From Candidatus Sabulitectum sp. (GTDB lineage Bacteria; Fermentibacterota; Fermentibacteria; Fermentibacterales; JCC-6): a stretch of DNA of 64,000 nucleotides. The stretch spans positions 1 through 64,000 of the forward strand of contig JAGLDY010000051.1 in assembly GCA_023145375.1 (NCBI GenBank), given 5' to 3'. The notes below the pieces were generated by a model, which was not told the origin of the DNA, searched no databases, and saw only the letters and a program-made list of their open reading frames with translations. The translations under genes were made by a program, and so were the position numbers. Shown here one piece after another: positions 18,163-27,798 of this stretch. Position 1 is the stretch's first letter. Each line of letters opens with the position of its first letter.

Positions 18163-19297
18163 AGAGGATCGCAATACTGCAGTAGATCATTGCAGAAGTC
18201 TTCTTCAGGAAGCAGAAAGACTGGTTGTAGTTGTTTCTGCAATGGGGCGCAGTGGTGACCCCTATGCAACAGATACCCTCCTGGACCTTGTCTCAACTGG
18301 ATCAAGCACTCAGGAGAAAGACAGGCTGATGGTGTGCGGAGAGGTCATAAGCGCTCTGGTCATGGCTTCAACTTTCAGGGATAACGGTATTACCGCTGAA
18401 GCACTCACCGGCTGGGAAGCTGGAATATCCACCGATGGCATATCGGGTAATGCACGGATCGTAAGCATTGATACTGCAAGGATCGAAGAATCTCTTTCCA
18501 GACACCGTGTGGTGGTTATTGCTGGTTTTCAGGGACTTGCTCCAATGGGTCATTTAAATACGCTGGGCAGAGGGGGTACCGATACTTCAGCGGTGGTTCT
18601 CGGTGTCGCCCTGAATGCAGATGAGGTTTTTCTCTACAAGACAGTTGATTCGGTTTACACTGCTGATCCGGAGAAAGTACCGTCCGCACAGGAGCTGAGT
18701 GTAATTTCCGCTGAGGATCTGAGACAGATGGCGTGGCAGGGTGCTAAAGTTGTCCACCCTAGAGCTGCGGAGGCCGCTCAGGCTTCCGATCTTTCGTTGA
18801 AGGTCAGGTCTTTTCACAGTGGCAGAGTTGTTACAGAGGTTGTATCGGAACCACTTGAGGATAACAGATATATAGTGGGTGTCGCAGCTGGACAGGTGGT
18901 AACTGGATTTACCGTTTCAGGCTCCGGGACGCCATCCTCATTCTTTGCTGCTCTTTTCAGAAAGATCGCAGACCGGGGAATATCCATGGACATGTTCAGT
19001 GTCTTTGGCTGTTCAACTGCATTTACCGTGCCTCTGGCATCTACCGGAGAGGTGAGGCAACTTCTTGATGGTATGGAGATCGTATACACAACAATCAGCC
19101 CATGTGTAAAGGTATCAATTGTGGGTGCCGGTATGCATGGTCTTCGCGGTGTTATGGCCAGATTCTGTGAAGCACTGGAGCGCGCAGAGATAGATGCTCT
19201 GCAAACTGTTGATTCTCATGCCACCATAAGTGCCCTGGTTCTTCTTGATCAGAGGGACATAGCTCTTCAGGAACTGCACAGGGAGTTTATTGAATGA
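18101..19297 (+). CDS. lysC: Aspartate kinase (TTG start, overlaps upstream GT)
   Basis: LLVAKFGGTSLTSEEDRNTAV, VIAGFQGLAPMGHLNTLGRGGTDTSAVVLG, ACT region at C-terminus. Confidence 0.9.
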   Translation: MLNLQKKLLVAKFGGTSLTSEEDRNTAVDHCRSLLQEAERLVVVVSAMGRSGDPYATDTLLDLVSTGSSTQEKDRLMVCGEVISALVMASTFRDNGITAEALTGWEAGISTDGISGNARIVSIDTARIEESLSRHRVVVIAGFQGLAPMGHLNTLGRGGTDTSAVVLGVALNADEVFLYKTVDSVYTADPEKVPSAQELSVISAEDLRQMAWQGAKVVHPRAAEAAQASDLSLKVRSFHSGRVVTEVVSEPLEDNRYIVGVAAGQVVTGFTVSGSGTPSSFFAALFRKIADRGISMDMFSVFGCSTAFTVPLASTGEVRQLLDGMEIVYTTISPCVKVSIVGAGMHGLRGVMARFCEALERAEIDALQTVDSHATISALVLLDQRDIALQELHREFIE

Positions 19298-20073
19298 GCC
19301 CACTGGAAGCCTCCATTCTAGCTGTTGTTCAGGGTCTTACAGAGTTTCTGCCTGTTTCCAGTTCCGGTCATCTTGCAATGGCATCAAATCTTCTATCTGT
19401 CCCTGAGGGCGGTCTGGCTTTTGATATCGTTCTTCACCTGGGGACCCTTGTTGCCGTGTTTGTCTTTTACTGGAAGGACATTGTCAGTCTGCTCCGGGGC
19501 ATCTTTCTCCGGGAAAGAAAAAGTCTGCTTCTTGGTCTTGCCCTGGTTGTGGGGACAATACCTGTCGCCATTGCGGGTTTTCTCTCCGGTGATCTGATCG
19601 AAGCTCTCCGAACAAACATGTTCTTTATTTCCTGCGCTCTGGCTTTTACAGGAACTATCCTTTTCTTTTCCGGAAAGATACCTGTGACTGCGGAGCCTGG
19701 TATTACCTTTAAAAGGGGAGTACTGGTGGGCCTTGCCCAGACCCTTGCTATCCTTCCCGGTGTTTCACGGTCTGGAACCACTATCTGCACCGGTCTTTTT
19801 GTGGGACTATCAAGAGAGGAAGCGGCTAGATTTTCGTTCCTTCTGGCCATTCCAGCTATTCTCGGAGCAGCGGTGAAGGAACTTCCATCAGCAAGCTGGG
19901 ATATCCCTGCCGGGAACATTCTTATTGGTTTCGCCGTATCTGCAGTGGTGGGGTTCGGCGCACTTTCCCTTCTTGTTAAGTTTGTCAAACAGGGTAAGCT
20001 TACCGGTTTCGCCTGGTACTGCTGGACCATAGCGCTGGCAGGTCTTGCATTTTCTTTGCAGGGAGCAGTGTGA
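19294..20073 (+). CDS. uppP: Undecaprenyl-diphosphatase
   Basis: AVVQGLTEFLPVSSSGHLAMASNLL and LPGVSRSGTTICTGLFVGLSREEAARFSFLLAIPAILGA. Confidence 0.95.
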   Translation: MSPLEASILAVVQGLTEFLPVSSSGHLAMASNLLSVPEGGLAFDIVLHLGTLVAVFVFYWKDIVSLLRGIFLRERKSLLLGLALVVGTIPVAIAGFLSGDLIEALRTNMFFISCALAFTGTILFFSGKIPVTAEPGITFKRGVLVGLAQTLAILPGVSRSGTTICTGLFVGLSREEAARFSFLLAIPAILGAAVKELPSASWDIPAGNILIGFAVSAVVGFGALSLLVKFVKQGKLTGFAWYCWTIALAGLAFSLQGAV

Positions 20074-20117
20074 ACAGAGTGGTCCGGTTGAGCCTGGGGT
20101 TTTGAAAGAGAGAAATT

Positions 20118-20540
20118 GTGTTAAGAGTGAGTATTGATAAGTTCATAACGGAATGTTCTGTGCTCAGACTGGGTATGATATCCCGGGGTGAACCTTACAT
20201 AGTTCCTCTGAACCATGTTTACGGAGATGGTACTGTGTACTTTCACTGCGCCAGAGAGGGCAGAAAGATAGATGCACTCCGAGCAGATCCGCAGGTGTGT
20301 CTTGAGTTTGATGTAATGCATGGGGTCAGCGTAGAAAAGCAGACAAGCTACTACACAAGTGTCATTGCCCGGGGTACTGCGCAGTTCGTTTCCGAGACGG
20401 ATGAAGCAAAGAGAATTCTGGAAATGATCTGCCTGAAGTATCTGGACAGCTCTCCAGTTATCACAGATGACATGGCTGAAGCAACAACCGTTGTTGCCGT
20501 ACGAATTGACAGTGTAACCGGCAGGGAGAAAAAAGGTTGA
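20118..20540 (+). CDS. Pyridoxamine 5'-phosphate oxidase family (FMN-binding split barrel) protein
   Basis: CSVLRLGMISRGEPYIVPLNHVYGDGTVYFHCAREGRKIDALRADPQVCLEFD. Confidence 0.88.
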   Translation: MLRVSIDKFITECSVLRLGMISRGEPYIVPLNHVYGDGTVYFHCAREGRKIDALRADPQVCLEFDVMHGVSVEKQTSYYTSVIARGTAQFVSETDEAKRILEMICLKYLDSSPVITDDMAEATTVVAVRIDSVTGREKKG

Positions 20541-23302
20541 TCTTCTTAATTGCGTTGTTGTCCGCGTGGCCTTCAGAGTGGTATCAGGCATACTCACTCC
20601 TGAACTGGGACAGTATGGAAATGATATCTTCCGGCTACAGTGACTCTGCTGTTGATCTTGCAGTGCAGGCTATTTCTCAGTTTGGAAGCGGGAAAGGGAA
20701 TCCTCTTGAAACTGCCGGGGACGCTGTGGCACTGGACAGTACAGATCACAGGACATGGACAGCACTTGCATTTGTTGGTATGGAACCTGATTCAGCCGTA
20801 ATGGACAGCTTGTTTTCCAAAGCCTTCAGTCTTGTTTCCGGGGTTGATCCTGTTCTCAGCGAGTCCTACGGGTACTGGTTGCTTACCATGGGAAACAGTG
20901 CAGATGCGGTGGTTCATTCAAATGCTTCCCTGGAGGCAGACTCTTCATTCGGCCCCGGTTGGCTCACTTTGTCAATGGCTCTCACTGATGAAGAGAGGAT
21001 AAGTGATGCTCTCGCGGTTTCCGAAGAAGGCGTCAGAAGATTGCCTGATTGTATTCCCCTCCTTTACCAGTATGGACAGGTTCTTGATCTATCCGGGGAT
21101 GCAGCTGGTGCCATAGCTGTCTACAGAGAAATAATACACCGTGACTCTACAATGATATCTGCTTATGCAGATCTCGGACTCCTCCTTGAGAGTGTAAAGA
21201 GGAACGGGGAAGCCATCAAGACATACAGGGAGGTTCTTCGGATCCGTCCGGAATACGGCTGGGCGTGGGGTCAGCTCGCATCCTGTATGCTGGAGGAAAG
21301 TCGACCGGAGCTTGCAGACAGTTTCTTTCAAAGATCCCTGGAGATCTCTCCGGATAACCCGTGGGCTCTCTACCAGCTTGCACGGTTAAGAACAGCTGCA
21401 GATCCTCAGTATGCCAGAGAACTGCTTGAATCGGCTGTTCAGCTGGATCCGGATTACCTCCAGGCCTGGCAGGAGCTTGCTTTTCTCTATGAGGCCGGGG
21501 AAAACCTCTCTCTTGCGGAATCTGCCCTGCAAAGGTGTATTGAACTGAACCCGGAACCCTGGTTGTATGGCGAGCTGGGCTGGATTCTTGAGAGTATGGG
21601 AAGGCATCCTGAAGCGGCTGAAGTTTACGAGACAAGTATTTCAGTGGATCCACAGTACCTCTACGGCTGGCAGCGCAGGGGGGGCATCTTCTCTATTGAA
21701 GGAGATAACATTTCTGCTGCCCGGTGGTACACTGAGGCTATCCTTGTTCTTGATGAAGAAGATGCCTGGATATGGGGAGAACTTGGTAATCTGGCTGTGG
21801 CGGAGGGTCTGGTGGATTCCGCGGAACACTGTTTTCTCACTGCTCTTGAACTGAACCCTGATTACTCTTCCATATGGCTTGATCTCGCAAGAATAGAACG
21901 GATAAATGGGGAGCTTTACCGGTCTCTATCTTCTCTTGGACAGTACCTGTCCCTGAGCAGTGATTCCGCAGTGGCAGCAGCGGAAAGAATACTGCTCCTG
22001 GAAAGTATGAATACAGGAGCCAACACGGATTCTCTTACAGTAGAGATGCTTGAGAAGTGGCCTGACGGCTGGATATCTGCCGGGTGGAGTGCTTTCGACG
22101 GCTCTTACTCTTCTCTTGCCCTTGAATTTGCACTCAGGGCATTCAGTTCTTCTCTGGAAACTCCATGGGAGCTTATCAATCTAGGTGAGTTGTTCGGGGC
22201 TCTTGATCTCCCGGAGAAGCAGAAGCAGTGTTACCAGCTTGCTTCCGAAAAGGAAACAGATGATCTTCATGTGCCCGTTCGCATAGCTGATTTCTACTAC
22301 CGAGTGGACATGCAGGAGGAAGCAATTGAGCTTCTTTCGGAGGCTTATGATTCTTATCAGTGGGATGAGACTCTTACCACTTCCCTTGCTGAGGCTTATC
22401 TTTTCAACAACCAGCTGAACAGTGCGGAAGAGCTTCTTCTGCAGGTCGTGGATAGAAACCCGCTCTCGGTCTATACTATTTGCTATCTTGGGCTTATTGA
22501 GGAGAATCGGGGAAATACCACAGGAGCTCTTGACAGATACCTGGAAGCGCTGCGGATAGAACCGGGGTACGCCTATGCGGAGAGCAGATTGAGATTTATC
22601 ACCAGCGACAGATATGACCCTGAGTTTCAGCGAAGGGAAGAAGAGCTGCTTCGCTGGAATGTCTGGGTGGATGTTTCTTCCACCGGAGGCAACATTGATG
22701 AGCAATACTATGGCGGTGGCGGAGGTTTCTCTGTAAACTACGGGGAGCGGGGGAGTTCTGTCTCCCTGGACCTCAGTGGCCGGTCTGAGATCAAAGAAGG
22801 TAAGGACATCCGCAAAACAGCCTGGGCCTCCCTTTCCGCGGAGCATTTCATTACAGAACATCTGTATGCAGGAGCCAGTTCCAGCTGGGACAGGCAGCCC
22901 ATCACAGTGCGTCCGTGGCAGGTGAGTTCGTATCTTGCCGCAGGGTGGAAAAGCTGGCCCGCTTCATGGATATGGATAGCTCCGGAAACAGGAGCCGGCC
23001 TGGTAAACACTAAATGGAGTACAGAGCAGGGAAGAGCCGACGAGTTGACAGCATACGCATCTTTCAGCACATGGGCATCAAGCCCGGTTTCATGGCTTCC
23101 ATCCCTATGGCTTTCAGGAAGTATTTATCTTCCACCGCAGAACACCGACAGAATTGTTGCCGACGCGGTTGGAGAACTTGAATTCGATCTCCCTGGTCGG
23201 ATCTCTCTGGTTTTAGGCACTTCTCTTGACTACACCCGCACGCCTGTGGTTGAAAGCTGGGAAAAGCTCGACTCAGAGGTGTACCTCAGACTGAGGTTCT
23301 AA
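20537..23302 (+). CDS. TPR-repeat protein with C-terminal outer-membrane beta-barrel-like region
   Basis: Many TPR units over about 700 aa; last about 220 aa alternate polar/hydrophobic strands and end in ...SEVYLRLRF (terminal Phe); TTG start. Confidence 0.75.
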   Translation: MIFLIALLSAWPSEWYQAYSLLNWDSMEMISSGYSDSAVDLAVQAISQFGSGKGNPLETAGDAVALDSTDHRTWTALAFVGMEPDSAVMDSLFSKAFSLVSGVDPVLSESYGYWLLTMGNSADAVVHSNASLEADSSFGPGWLTLSMALTDEERISDALAVSEEGVRRLPDCIPLLYQYGQVLDLSGDAAGAIAVYREIIHRDSTMISAYADLGLLLESVKRNGEAIKTYREVLRIRPEYGWAWGQLASCMLEESRPELADSFFQRSLEISPDNPWALYQLARLRTAADPQYARELLESAVQLDPDYLQAWQELAFLYEAGENLSLAESALQRCIELNPEPWLYGELGWILESMGRHPEAAEVYETSISVDPQYLYGWQRRGGIFSIEGDNISAARWYTEAILVLDEEDAWIWGELGNLAVAEGLVDSAEHCFLTALELNPDYSSIWLDLARIERINGELYRSLSSLGQYLSLSSDSAVAAAERILLLESMNTGANTDSLTVEMLEKWPDGWISAGWSAFDGSYSSLALEFALRAFSSSLETPWELINLGELFGALDLPEKQKQCYQLASEKETDDLHVPVRIADFYYRVDMQEEAIELLSEAYDSYQWDETLTTSLAEAYLFNNQLNSAEELLLQVVDRNPLSVYTICYLGLIEENRGNTTGALDRYLEALRIEPGYAYAESRLRFITSDRYDPEFQRREEELLRWNVWVDVSSTGGNIDEQYYGGGGGFSVNYGERGSSVSLDLSGRSEIKEGKDIRKTAWASLSAEHFITEHLYAGASSSWDRQPITVRPWQVSSYLAAGWKSWPASWIWIAPETGAGLVNTKWSTEQGRADELTAYASFSTWASSPVSWLPSLWLSGSIYLPPQNTDRIVADAVGELEFDLPGRISLVLGTSLDYTRTPVVESWEKLDSEVYLRLRF

Positions 23303-23351
23303 CCGCTTTTCATTTCATGTTGTTATTAGAAACTATTGACAGGAGGTAACC

Positions 23352-24485
23352 TTGAGTTTGTTTCTTGTTATTCTTTTAACTGGTCTTCTCCCTGATTTCA
23401 ATACCGTTTTGCCGGTTCAGTTTCATGCACCAGAAGGATGGCACCTGGACTGCACCAGCCTCGACTCCGCAGGAAGGATCATTGCCGGGTGCAGCAGATG
23501 GAACCCGGAGCTCCTCGAACATGAGGTTCTGTTGTTTATGGTGTGGGAATCGGTTGATACCGTTATGATTGATGACCAGAGGATAACCCGCCTGACATCA
23601 ATTTGTCCGGATTCACGGGGCGGTTACTTTGTAACCTTCCCGTCTGAATTCCGTAGTGACGAAGTCTTCGCTGCCAGGCTGAATGCTGACGGCTCACTGG
23701 ATTGGCTTGCAGATCAATTCGGGGATACGGAGGAAGGTCTCGACGGGTTAATCGCCTTTGCCGAAACCCCATATGGCGGATATGTGCTGGGTGGTAACCC
23801 CTATAACAGTGACGGAAACAAGAGTTTCTATATTGCAGTGATTGGTGAAGACGGCGTTCTCTTCTGGGAAGCTGAAGGTGAATTATATGCAGAGGTAAAT
23901 GCGGTTGCAGCCTATCCACAGGGTCTGATCCTGGCAGGGGAGAAGACTGGTTCAGAGCTGACTCAGGCATTTGCCTGGTGCTACAGCTATACAGGAGATC
24001 TGCTGTGGGAGCATGGCTACGATCTTGGAGGATTCTCTGAATTTGATTGTGTTGCTTCATTAACTGACGGTTATGTCTTTGGTGGTACTCACTGGCCAAT
24101 GGAAACGCCCCAGTGCGGATTGCTTATTCGTACCGACCTTCTGGGCAACGAGATGTGGAGAAAACTTATACCTCCTGAAGAAGGTTATCAACAGGTATAC
24201 ATCCTCTCAGTTCTCGGGAGGAATAACGGTTCGATCGTTGCAGCTGGATTTTCCGTCCGGGACAATGCTCCACGGAACACCAGCGATGCTATGGCGATTC
24301 TTCTAAGCAGCGATGGCATTGTGAGTGATTATGCTTTCTCCGGTAAACCAGAGCAGAACCATGAGGAGATCAACCGGATTTTCCAGGATCAGGATAACGC
24401 CCTGCGTTTTTATGGATGCTGCTATGGAGATGATTATGACGGGGTATACTATTTTGCTTTTCCGCCGGTATACCTTGATGAATGA
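23352..24485 (+). CDS. Secreted beta-propeller-like protein of unknown function
   Basis: N-terminal signal-like LFLVILLTGLLPDF; repeated propeller-like blades (RLNADGSLDW..., GEDGVLFWEAEG..., YSYTGDLLWEHGYD). Confidence 0.6.
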   Translation: MSLFLVILLTGLLPDFNTVLPVQFHAPEGWHLDCTSLDSAGRIIAGCSRWNPELLEHEVLLFMVWESVDTVMIDDQRITRLTSICPDSRGGYFVTFPSEFRSDEVFAARLNADGSLDWLADQFGDTEEGLDGLIAFAETPYGGYVLGGNPYNSDGNKSFYIAVIGEDGVLFWEAEGELYAEVNAVAAYPQGLILAGEKTGSELTQAFAWCYSYTGDLLWEHGYDLGGFSEFDCVASLTDGYVFGGTHWPMETPQCGLLIRTDLLGNEMWRKLIPPEEGYQQVYILSVLGRNNGSIVAAGFSVRDNAPRNTSDAMAILLSSDGIVSDYAFSGKPEQNHEEINRIFQDQDNALRFYGCCYGDDYDGVYYFAFPPVYLDE

Positions 24486-24584
24486 ACATCCGATTTTATT
24501 TTCAGAATTGCGATTTTAGCATAACTTGACTCTGAACTCCCAATGCGTTAGCAGATTGTAACACAACAATTCAGGAGGCATCAG

Positions 24585-27500
24585 ATGAAAAATGCATTTA
24601 TACCCTTGTTTTTTGTTTTGTTATCCGTTTCCTACGGCCAGACAGTTTTTGCACCAGTTACCGGTGAACTGCTGGAACACTGGAATAACACTTCCAGAAC
24701 TGCAAGGCCGATGGTTTATTATTTTGATACTGATAACCTTTCAAATGGCATCTACGAGGTTGTGATCACCGGTATTGAAGTTGAACCTGGCTTGCTTGAC
24801 ATGTTTCTGCTGGGGAAAACCCATGACAGTGAGATTCCTCTTCTTCTGGGCACCAGTGAATACAGAGGAAATTACAACTTCGCAAAATCAGATTCAAGAT
24901 ACAACGAAGAAGAAGATGAGATCAGTCTGTATTTTCAGATGCCGGGCAGTGCAAGCTACTATGCTGTCTGTTACCGGTGGGACATTGATTCCGGGTCGCT
25001 TGAGCTTCTGCGATACTTTTCCGGAGACCCGTCAATGGAAGCTCTGGAGAGAGCAGACAGCCTTATGACTCAGGGGAAAATTGCAGAGGCAATACGCGAG
25101 ATTGATGAAATGTTTTACCCGGGCAACTATTACGATTCCGATGAAATGTTCGTCCGCCTGCTAAGAAGCGTCAACCGGGCTGCAGGGGAAACTGGAGCTG
25201 CTGGCAATTTCGGGGAAGCCGTGAGTCTGTTCGGAGATCTTGCCGGTTTTCTTCATACAGACAGAGAATGGTTTACCGCTTTTTCAGACAGTCTGGACTA
25301 TGTGAATTGTGATTATTCGGAATACATGGGTCTGGGCGAGTATGCAATGATCATGAACGATTACGCATACTACCTTGAGCAGACAGGTGATCTTGACAAA
25401 TCACTGATCGTTCTAAGGAAAGTTCTTGATCTTAAACCGGAACGGATGGTTGCTCATCTCAACATTGCGGATGTTCTGTGGGCTCTTGGAGAATTTGTTG
25501 AAGCGCAGGAGCACTACGGTGTTTATACTGGTATGATGACAGACAGGGAACTGACCCATCAGATACCGGGCTATGTTCAGGAAAGATTGGCCGAAGATCC
25601 GCTGTCATTGGTTGATCCGGTAACGATCAGCATTCTTTCAGAGCACCTGTGTCCAATAGAAACAATGCGCTGGGATCCAATACTGATAGACGGATATCAG
25701 ATGTGGAGAGCAGCGGGATTCAGAGTGCAGCTGAACCGACATCTTCCACGAAATATGGTTTCGTTCAACGATGAGCTGTGGACGGTTGATATTGATGCTG
25801 ACGGATATCTGGAGTCCTGTGAGGAGGCTGTTTCCAGTAACAGTTTAATCATGACCACAGATGCATTGGACGGTTCCAGAGAAATGTCTCTGATAGCCTG
25901 TACTGAGCAGTCGGATACAGCATGGACATGTTCTCTTGAAAGAACAGACAGAGAAGGCTACTGGTCTCCCTGTGTTACAGAGCTTTCCGATGGCGGGTAT
26001 ATTGTCAGTAACTCGCCTGATGCCTTTGTTCCTTTTACAGAGATTCAGCGCATATCATCCGACGGAGAGGCTCTGTTTCACTACTCAATGAGTTCCATGT
26101 ATCTTCTGGACCTGCCTGAAGGCAGCGGTGAGATCTGGCCGCGCATCCAGTCCTTCAGAGAGACATCTGCCGGTAACATTCTTGCCTGCGGTAAAGTTCA
26201 GGAGTGGGTGACTGATCCGGATCTTTATTTTGTGTGTCTTCTTGATGGAGATACCGGTATTCCTTTGTGGAAAATTACCGGTGCCGGTCTTGGCGAGGCC
26301 ACAATTTACGATGTTGTTGAAACTTCATCGGGTATGATTGTTGCTGTTGGTGCAACAGCTGTGAGTTTTTTTCCTGAAGGTCAGTACTATTCAATGTGGG
26401 GTCGGACGCTGCCATTCATTGCTGTTATTGATGGAACAGGAGTTCTTCAGAAGACGATAGTGTTTGACCTGGGTCTCACAGATCTGTTTTCCAGTATTAT
26501 TGAGAAAGAATACTCAGAGAATGAATTTCTCATTGCCGGTTCAGATTCTTTATCAAACCAGATGGTGTTTCTCAGGGCGATAATTCCAACAGATATCGAA
26601 AGCTGGGAAAGAGGGTCAGACACACCTGTTTTACTGATCGATAGTGACGGTGATGAATACAGTCAGAATGAGTTCGGAGTATTCCCGCTGGCTGTTAATC
26701 GTCTGCCCTTCGGCAACGCTGGACCGGCAAGCGGCATGGAATTTGTAATCATACCTTCCGGAAGCTTCAACATGGGCGACCAGGGACAGCACCGTGTTAG
26801 TATTGATAGCTTTGAGCTTATGACCACCGAGGTTACACAGGGTATGTGGAAGGAGGTTATGAATGAGAACCACAACAGCGGAAGTGATTATGGTGTTGGG
26901 CCACTAAATCCCGTACACAATGTAACCTGGAATGAATGCCGGAATTTTATTGCTGAACTGAACAGAATTGACCCGAATTCAACCTACAGATTACCCAGTG
27001 AGTCAGAGTGGGAATATTCCTGCAGAGCTGGAACAACCACTGATTACTACTGGGGCAACACCACTGTATCCACAGTTGCAGAGACGTATTGCTGGCTGAG
27101 TGAGAACTCCGGTAACAGTACTCAACCGGTAAGGCTTCTTGAACCCAATCCGTGGGGCTTGTTTGATATGCTTGGAAATGTTTCCGAGTGGTGTGCCGAT
27201 GTGTACACAAGCGATCTGAACGATTGCCCTGCAGACGGCAGTGCGTTTGCGGGTTCAGGACACGGTCGTGTTTCGCGAGGCGGCAGCTTTTCCTTGACCG
27301 CCGTACGACCTGTTTCGACACGATCTTCCGGCAGCCCTGACTGCCATTATGTTTATACCGGGCTTCGAGTTGCAAGGGACGCAAGAAAAACTCCTGAGGA
27401 AGTTGTGACATTCTTTATGGATATGGTGTTTAGCAGCGATGGGGAAGATATTATCAGCGGTTTGTCCGAAGAAGAGCTTGCAGACTTCAATGCCGTTCTC

Positions 27501-27767
27501 CGTGTGATGAAGCTGGCTCCGGATGAAATGGCCGCAGAATTATCTTCCGGAGGAATTGAGATAACTGCTGAAGATATCGAAAATATGACAATTGATGAAT
27601 TCGTGATGGTTATGCTGGGCAGTGCGGAAATTGAGATTGGAGAAGCAACAATCAATGGGGAAACAGCTCTTGTACCAGTTACCATTGAAGGTGAGACGGA
27701 GGAAATTCAACTTGTTCTGGAAAACGGTCAGTGGGTTGTTGTTGATAATGGTACAGACCTGTTTTGA
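24585..27767 (+). CDS. Large secreted multidomain protein: TPR segment, propeller-like segment, SUMF1/FGE-sulfatase-type domain and C-terminal DUF4878-like tail
   Basis: Signal peptide MKNAFIPLFFVLLSVSYGQ; MEFVIIPSGSFNMGD...MTTEVTQGMWKEVM...YRLPSESEWEYSCRAGTTT...NPWGLFDMLGNVSEWCADVY...GRVSRGGSF. Confidence 0.82.
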   Translation: MKNAFIPLFFVLLSVSYGQTVFAPVTGELLEHWNNTSRTARPMVYYFDTDNLSNGIYEVVITGIEVEPGLLDMFLLGKTHDSEIPLLLGTSEYRGNYNFAKSDSRYNEEEDEISLYFQMPGSASYYAVCYRWDIDSGSLELLRYFSGDPSMEALERADSLMTQGKIAEAIREIDEMFYPGNYYDSDEMFVRLLRSVNRAAGETGAAGNFGEAVSLFGDLAGFLHTDREWFTAFSDSLDYVNCDYSEYMGLGEYAMIMNDYAYYLEQTGDLDKSLIVLRKVLDLKPERMVAHLNIADVLWALGEFVEAQEHYGVYTGMMTDRELTHQIPGYVQERLAEDPLSLVDPVTISILSEHLCPIETMRWDPILIDGYQMWRAAGFRVQLNRHLPRNMVSFNDELWTVDIDADGYLESCEEAVSSNSLIMTTDALDGSREMSLIACTEQSDTAWTCSLERTDREGYWSPCVTELSDGGYIVSNSPDAFVPFTEIQRISSDGEALFHYSMSSMYLLDLPEGSGEIWPRIQSFRETSAGNILACGKVQEWVTDPDLYFVCLLDGDTGIPLWKITGAGLGEATIYDVVETSSGMIVAVGATAVSFFPEGQYYSMWGRTLPFIAVIDGTGVLQKTIVFDLGLTDLFSSIIEKEYSENEFLIAGSDSLSNQMVFLRAIIPTDIESWERGSDTPVLLIDSDGDEYSQNEFGVFPLAVNRLPFGNAGPASGMEFVIIPSGSFNMGDQGQHRVSIDSFELMTTEVTQGMWKEVMNENHNSGSDYGVGPLNPVHNVTWNECRNFIAELNRIDPNSTYRLPSESEWEYSCRAGTTTDYYWGNTTVSTVAETYCWLSENSGNSTQPVRLLEPNPWGLFDMLGNVSEWCADVYTSDLNDCPADGSAFAGSGHGRVSRGGSFSLTAVRPVSTRSSGSPDCHYVYTGLRVARDARKTPEEVVTFFMDMVFSSDGEDIISGLSEEELADFNAVLRVMKLAPDEMAAELSSGGIEITAEDIENMTIDEFVMVMLGSAEIEIGEATINGETALVPVTIEGETEEIQLVLENGQWVVVDNGTDLF

Positions 27768-27798
27768 GCATCAGACAGTTTGAGGGGAGAAAACGGTA

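Noticed and set aside
22181-22861. 226-aa minus-strand ORF inside the TPR-barrel gene
   Set aside because: Shadow ORF; the plus strand has convincing TPR and barrel patterns.
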